From: Pagrus major
Taxonomy: Eukaryota; Chordata; Actinopteri; Spariformes; Sparidae
Assembly (NCBI RefSeq): GCF_040436345.1
Contig: NC_133216.1
Span: forward strand, 14,154,110-14,218,109
Length of the DNA: 64,000 nt
Direction of reading: 5' to 3'
In this document: piece by piece, positions 61,910-64,000 of the stretch
Position numbering within the stretch: the stretch's first letter is position 1
Layout: each line of letters opens with the position of its first letter
The notes under the pieces: model-generated
Told to the model about the DNA's origin: nothing
Seen by the model: only the letters and a program-made list of their open reading frames with translations
The model's database searches: none
Made by a program: the position numbers and the translations under genes

Positions 61910-62540
61910 ATGAGGTCGCCCTATTTCCCAGCGAGGACGGTGCTTTTCCGCAAGGAGGCAAACGGAGTGACGTACAGAGTCCCAGCGCTGCTCTACCTGT
62001 CCCGCTCCAGATCCTTCCTGGCCTTTTGTGAGGAGAGACTCAGCCCGTCCGACTCTCAGGCTCACCTGCTGGTCATGAGGAAAGGCACCTTCTACAGGAA
62101 CTATGTGGAGGTCAGTGTTAGTCAGTGAACTCTACTGTTATTTAACTTCAGTAAAAGCAAAAATGTGAACCGATCCTTTAATTTTGGTTATTTTTCTTGA
62201 TCCAGCTTGTTTCTGAGCTTACTTCCTCTGTTTAGATATAATCTGGTATTTTTAATTCCTTCTTTCTTCTCTTTGTTGCTCCAGTGGGAGGACATGCGTG
62301 TCCTTGGCACTGCCTTTCTGCCAGGCCACCGGTCCATGAACCCGTGCCCGGTGTACGATGAGTTCACGGGTACTCTCTTCCTGTTCTTCATCGCCGTCTT
62401 CGGCCACACATCAGAGTCCTATCAGCTGGTGACGGGGAAGAATGTGACCCGTCTCTGCTACATCTGCAGCACTGACGACGGAGACACCTGGAGTCCTGTC
62501 ACCGACTTAACCAAGAAGGTCATAGGAGATACTATCAAAG
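61910..62540 (+). CDS. neu3: Sialidase NEU3-like, 5' coding exons (partial)
   Basis: Two exons of a ganglioside-type sialidase (GH33), which removes terminal sialic acid at the plasma membrane. Exon 1 is 61910-62110, exon 2 is 62285-62540, with donor GT at 62541; the remaining catalytic exon lies beyond 64000. With Met at 61910, the Arg-binding motif YRVPAL is at residues 22-27, followed by FLAFCEER and Asp as in NEU2/3/4 active sites. LPGHRSMNPCPVY comes next, then the Asp-box STDDGDTW. Both exons join in phase 0. The frame also allows a start at 61820, adding 30 residues of Ile/Leu-rich then Lys-rich sequence not typical of the family, so the downstream Met was chosen. NEU3 is favoured because fish carry several NEU3 copies, but NEU2/NEU4 types cannot be excluded from the 5' half. 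Confidence 0.85.
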
Positions 62541-62736
62541 GTCAGAGGGTGCTGTTTTTTCCCAATCTGACAGTTACAGTTTTTTGAGTAGTGTTGTCTG
62601 TCACTCTACTTTCATCAAATGTAAGAGGGACTGAATAATGAATAATGACTTAATACCACAGATTAAGCTTCATACAATGTGTGCAAATGAATATCATCCA
62701 GCTGCAGGCACAGGCAAACACCACACTCCATGCATT

Positions 62737-63890
62737 ACCACGGTGTGTCCTTTCGCTGGCCTTGGTTGTGGCAATGTTCACACCTCTTGCGACCCACGGG
62801 GGCTCTCTCACAGGGTCCTAATTCACTGATATCAATGACAGGCACAGGAAGATGACCTGCAGGTGCCAGAGCAGGAGGTGTGTGGAGAGGCATGTTAAAA
62901 AGCTCAGCAGTCAGCTCCTCTAAACGCTCTGTGTCATGGGCTTTGTTTGCTGGAGTGCACAGAGTTCTTTGTGAATGATGAAGCTGTTGGTGATGGCAAC
63001 TTCCAGAAAATGATAAAACAGATGTCTGCACGACGATCTATGTTGTGCAGAGTGATACTGACTGAGCAGGTCTGGTCGAGACACAGGATTTGTACCTTTA
63101 TCAGTGAGCCATCTGGCAGTTTCATCTTCCTCTGTAGAGTTTTACCAGAGTTGCAGTGTGAATTGTGGAGCAGACTGAAACTTCACTCTTGTTCCTCTGT
63201 TTCATGTAGACGGTGGGGCCGTCGGTGATCCATCTTATGGATTGTTTTGTGAGGGCATTCATATTTGTGTGAGGGCAGCCCCTGCGGTTCTCCCTGTAAA
63301 TCCCACAGGCAGCAAACCTGCGCTCATGAAGAGCCCTGAAGAAAAAAAATTGTTCCTTATAGATGTGGTAGCCTGTGCTGAGGTATCCTGGTTGCACAAG
63401 GGACATCACAACATCATAGGATGTCCAGAGGGAACGTCTGTTTTGCTGGTGTTAATTGTAAAGTCCACAGTGTAGCCAGTCTCAGAATCAACCAAGGCAA
63501 ACAGCTTGAATCCCTGCTATGAGGGTTTTGCTTCCATCCCAGCTGTAGCCTTGGAGGAAACCGTTGTTTCATGCACAACCAGGTCTCTGTGGGGGTGATG
63601 AAATGACTTGCATGCATTCTTCATGGTGTCTATCAGGGGATTCAGGTGGATGTCTTTGAGATGGTCGGTTTATTCTGTCGTAACGGACTACCATATCAGG
63701 GTCGCTAAGATGAAGGTTGCGAGTTATTGATATGTATCTGTCCCATGCTATAACCTGTGGTGGAAGAGGCAAAGAAAAAAAGTGGTTCTGCCTCCAGTCA
63801 TCCGTGATGCTGTCGAGTACTACCATTGTCATGTACAGAAGCAGCCTAATGTAGTTGTAAAACCCCTCTACGTGCAGGTCCGTCCATCTG
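62737..63890 (-). pseudogene. piggyBac-like transposase remnant (PGBD type)
   Basis: Read on the minus strand, pieces of a DDE_Tnp_1_7-type transposase appear in order but in changing frames. First comes SITRNLHLSDPDMVVRYDR (about 63700-63760), then the PGYLSTGYHIY and YRENRRGCP block (about 63285-63400). The C-terminal RKRCEHCHNQGQRKDT zinc-binding tail follows at about 62740-62800. Stops and frameshifts separate them, so it is dead. It lies antisense in the intron after neu3-like exon 2. The terminal repeats and TTAA sites were not resolved. Confidence 0.75.
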
Positions 63891-64000
63891 TCCTTCTTTC
63901 CCCGTGAATTCCGTTAAGCAGCCTGCTTGTTTGTGTTCAAAGTATTGAAAGAGGACTGTGGATTTTATTTCTCGTCTTTTACTTTGGAACTGAGTAAAGA

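Overview
The window reads as nuclear DNA of a ray-finned fish, most likely a percomorph teleost. The evidence is vertebrate gene families with small GT-AG exons, long AT-rich introns, many short inverted-terminal elements of types common in fish genomes, a Tc1-like remnant, and abundant GT/CA, GATA and AAT microsatellites. There is no bacterial or viral gene content. All gene calls rest on reading translated exons and splice sites by eye. No database search was possible.

Layout, left to right: (1) the first coding exon of cux1 on the minus strand (9842-9904), with the start of its very long first intron filling 1-9841 and a CpG-rich promoter around it; (2) a gene-poor stretch to about 17.4 kb with one GC-rich block carrying nuclear-receptor half-sites; (3) an intronless alpha-1,3-fucosyltransferase gene, plus strand (17444-18613), flanked by three related short inverted-terminal elements; (4) a decayed myosin regulatory light chain gene (22039-26087, plus), by position probably myl10, in which six exons can still be recognised but several are broken; (5) col26a1 on the minus strand, 14 coding exons over 28980-52287; (6) srprb, plus, seven coding exons (53650-56292); (7) wdr53, minus, two coding exons (57944-59188); (8) the first two coding exons of a neu3-type sialidase, plus (61910-62540), running out of the window, with a broken piggyBac-like transposase antisense in its next intron.

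The order cux1 - myl10 remnant - col26a1 matches, from memory, the CUX1-MYL10-COL26A1 neighbourhood of human chromosome 7q22. This supports the identities. The srprb-wdr53-neu3 block is a different neighbourhood in mammals.

The genes do not form a functional unit: a Golgi/transcription-factor locus (cux1), a Golgi glycosyltransferase, an extracellular matrix collagen, an ER targeting receptor subunit, a WD40 adaptor and a sialidase. The most noteworthy observation is the myl10-like pseudogene, in which the 5' exons are ruined while the last exon, its splice acceptor and its polyadenylation signal remain intact. Other points of interest are a palindromic tandem-repeat block at 42.0-42.4 kb, a nested element at 49.7-50.6 kb, and a solo LTR with target duplication at 39.1-39.5 kb.
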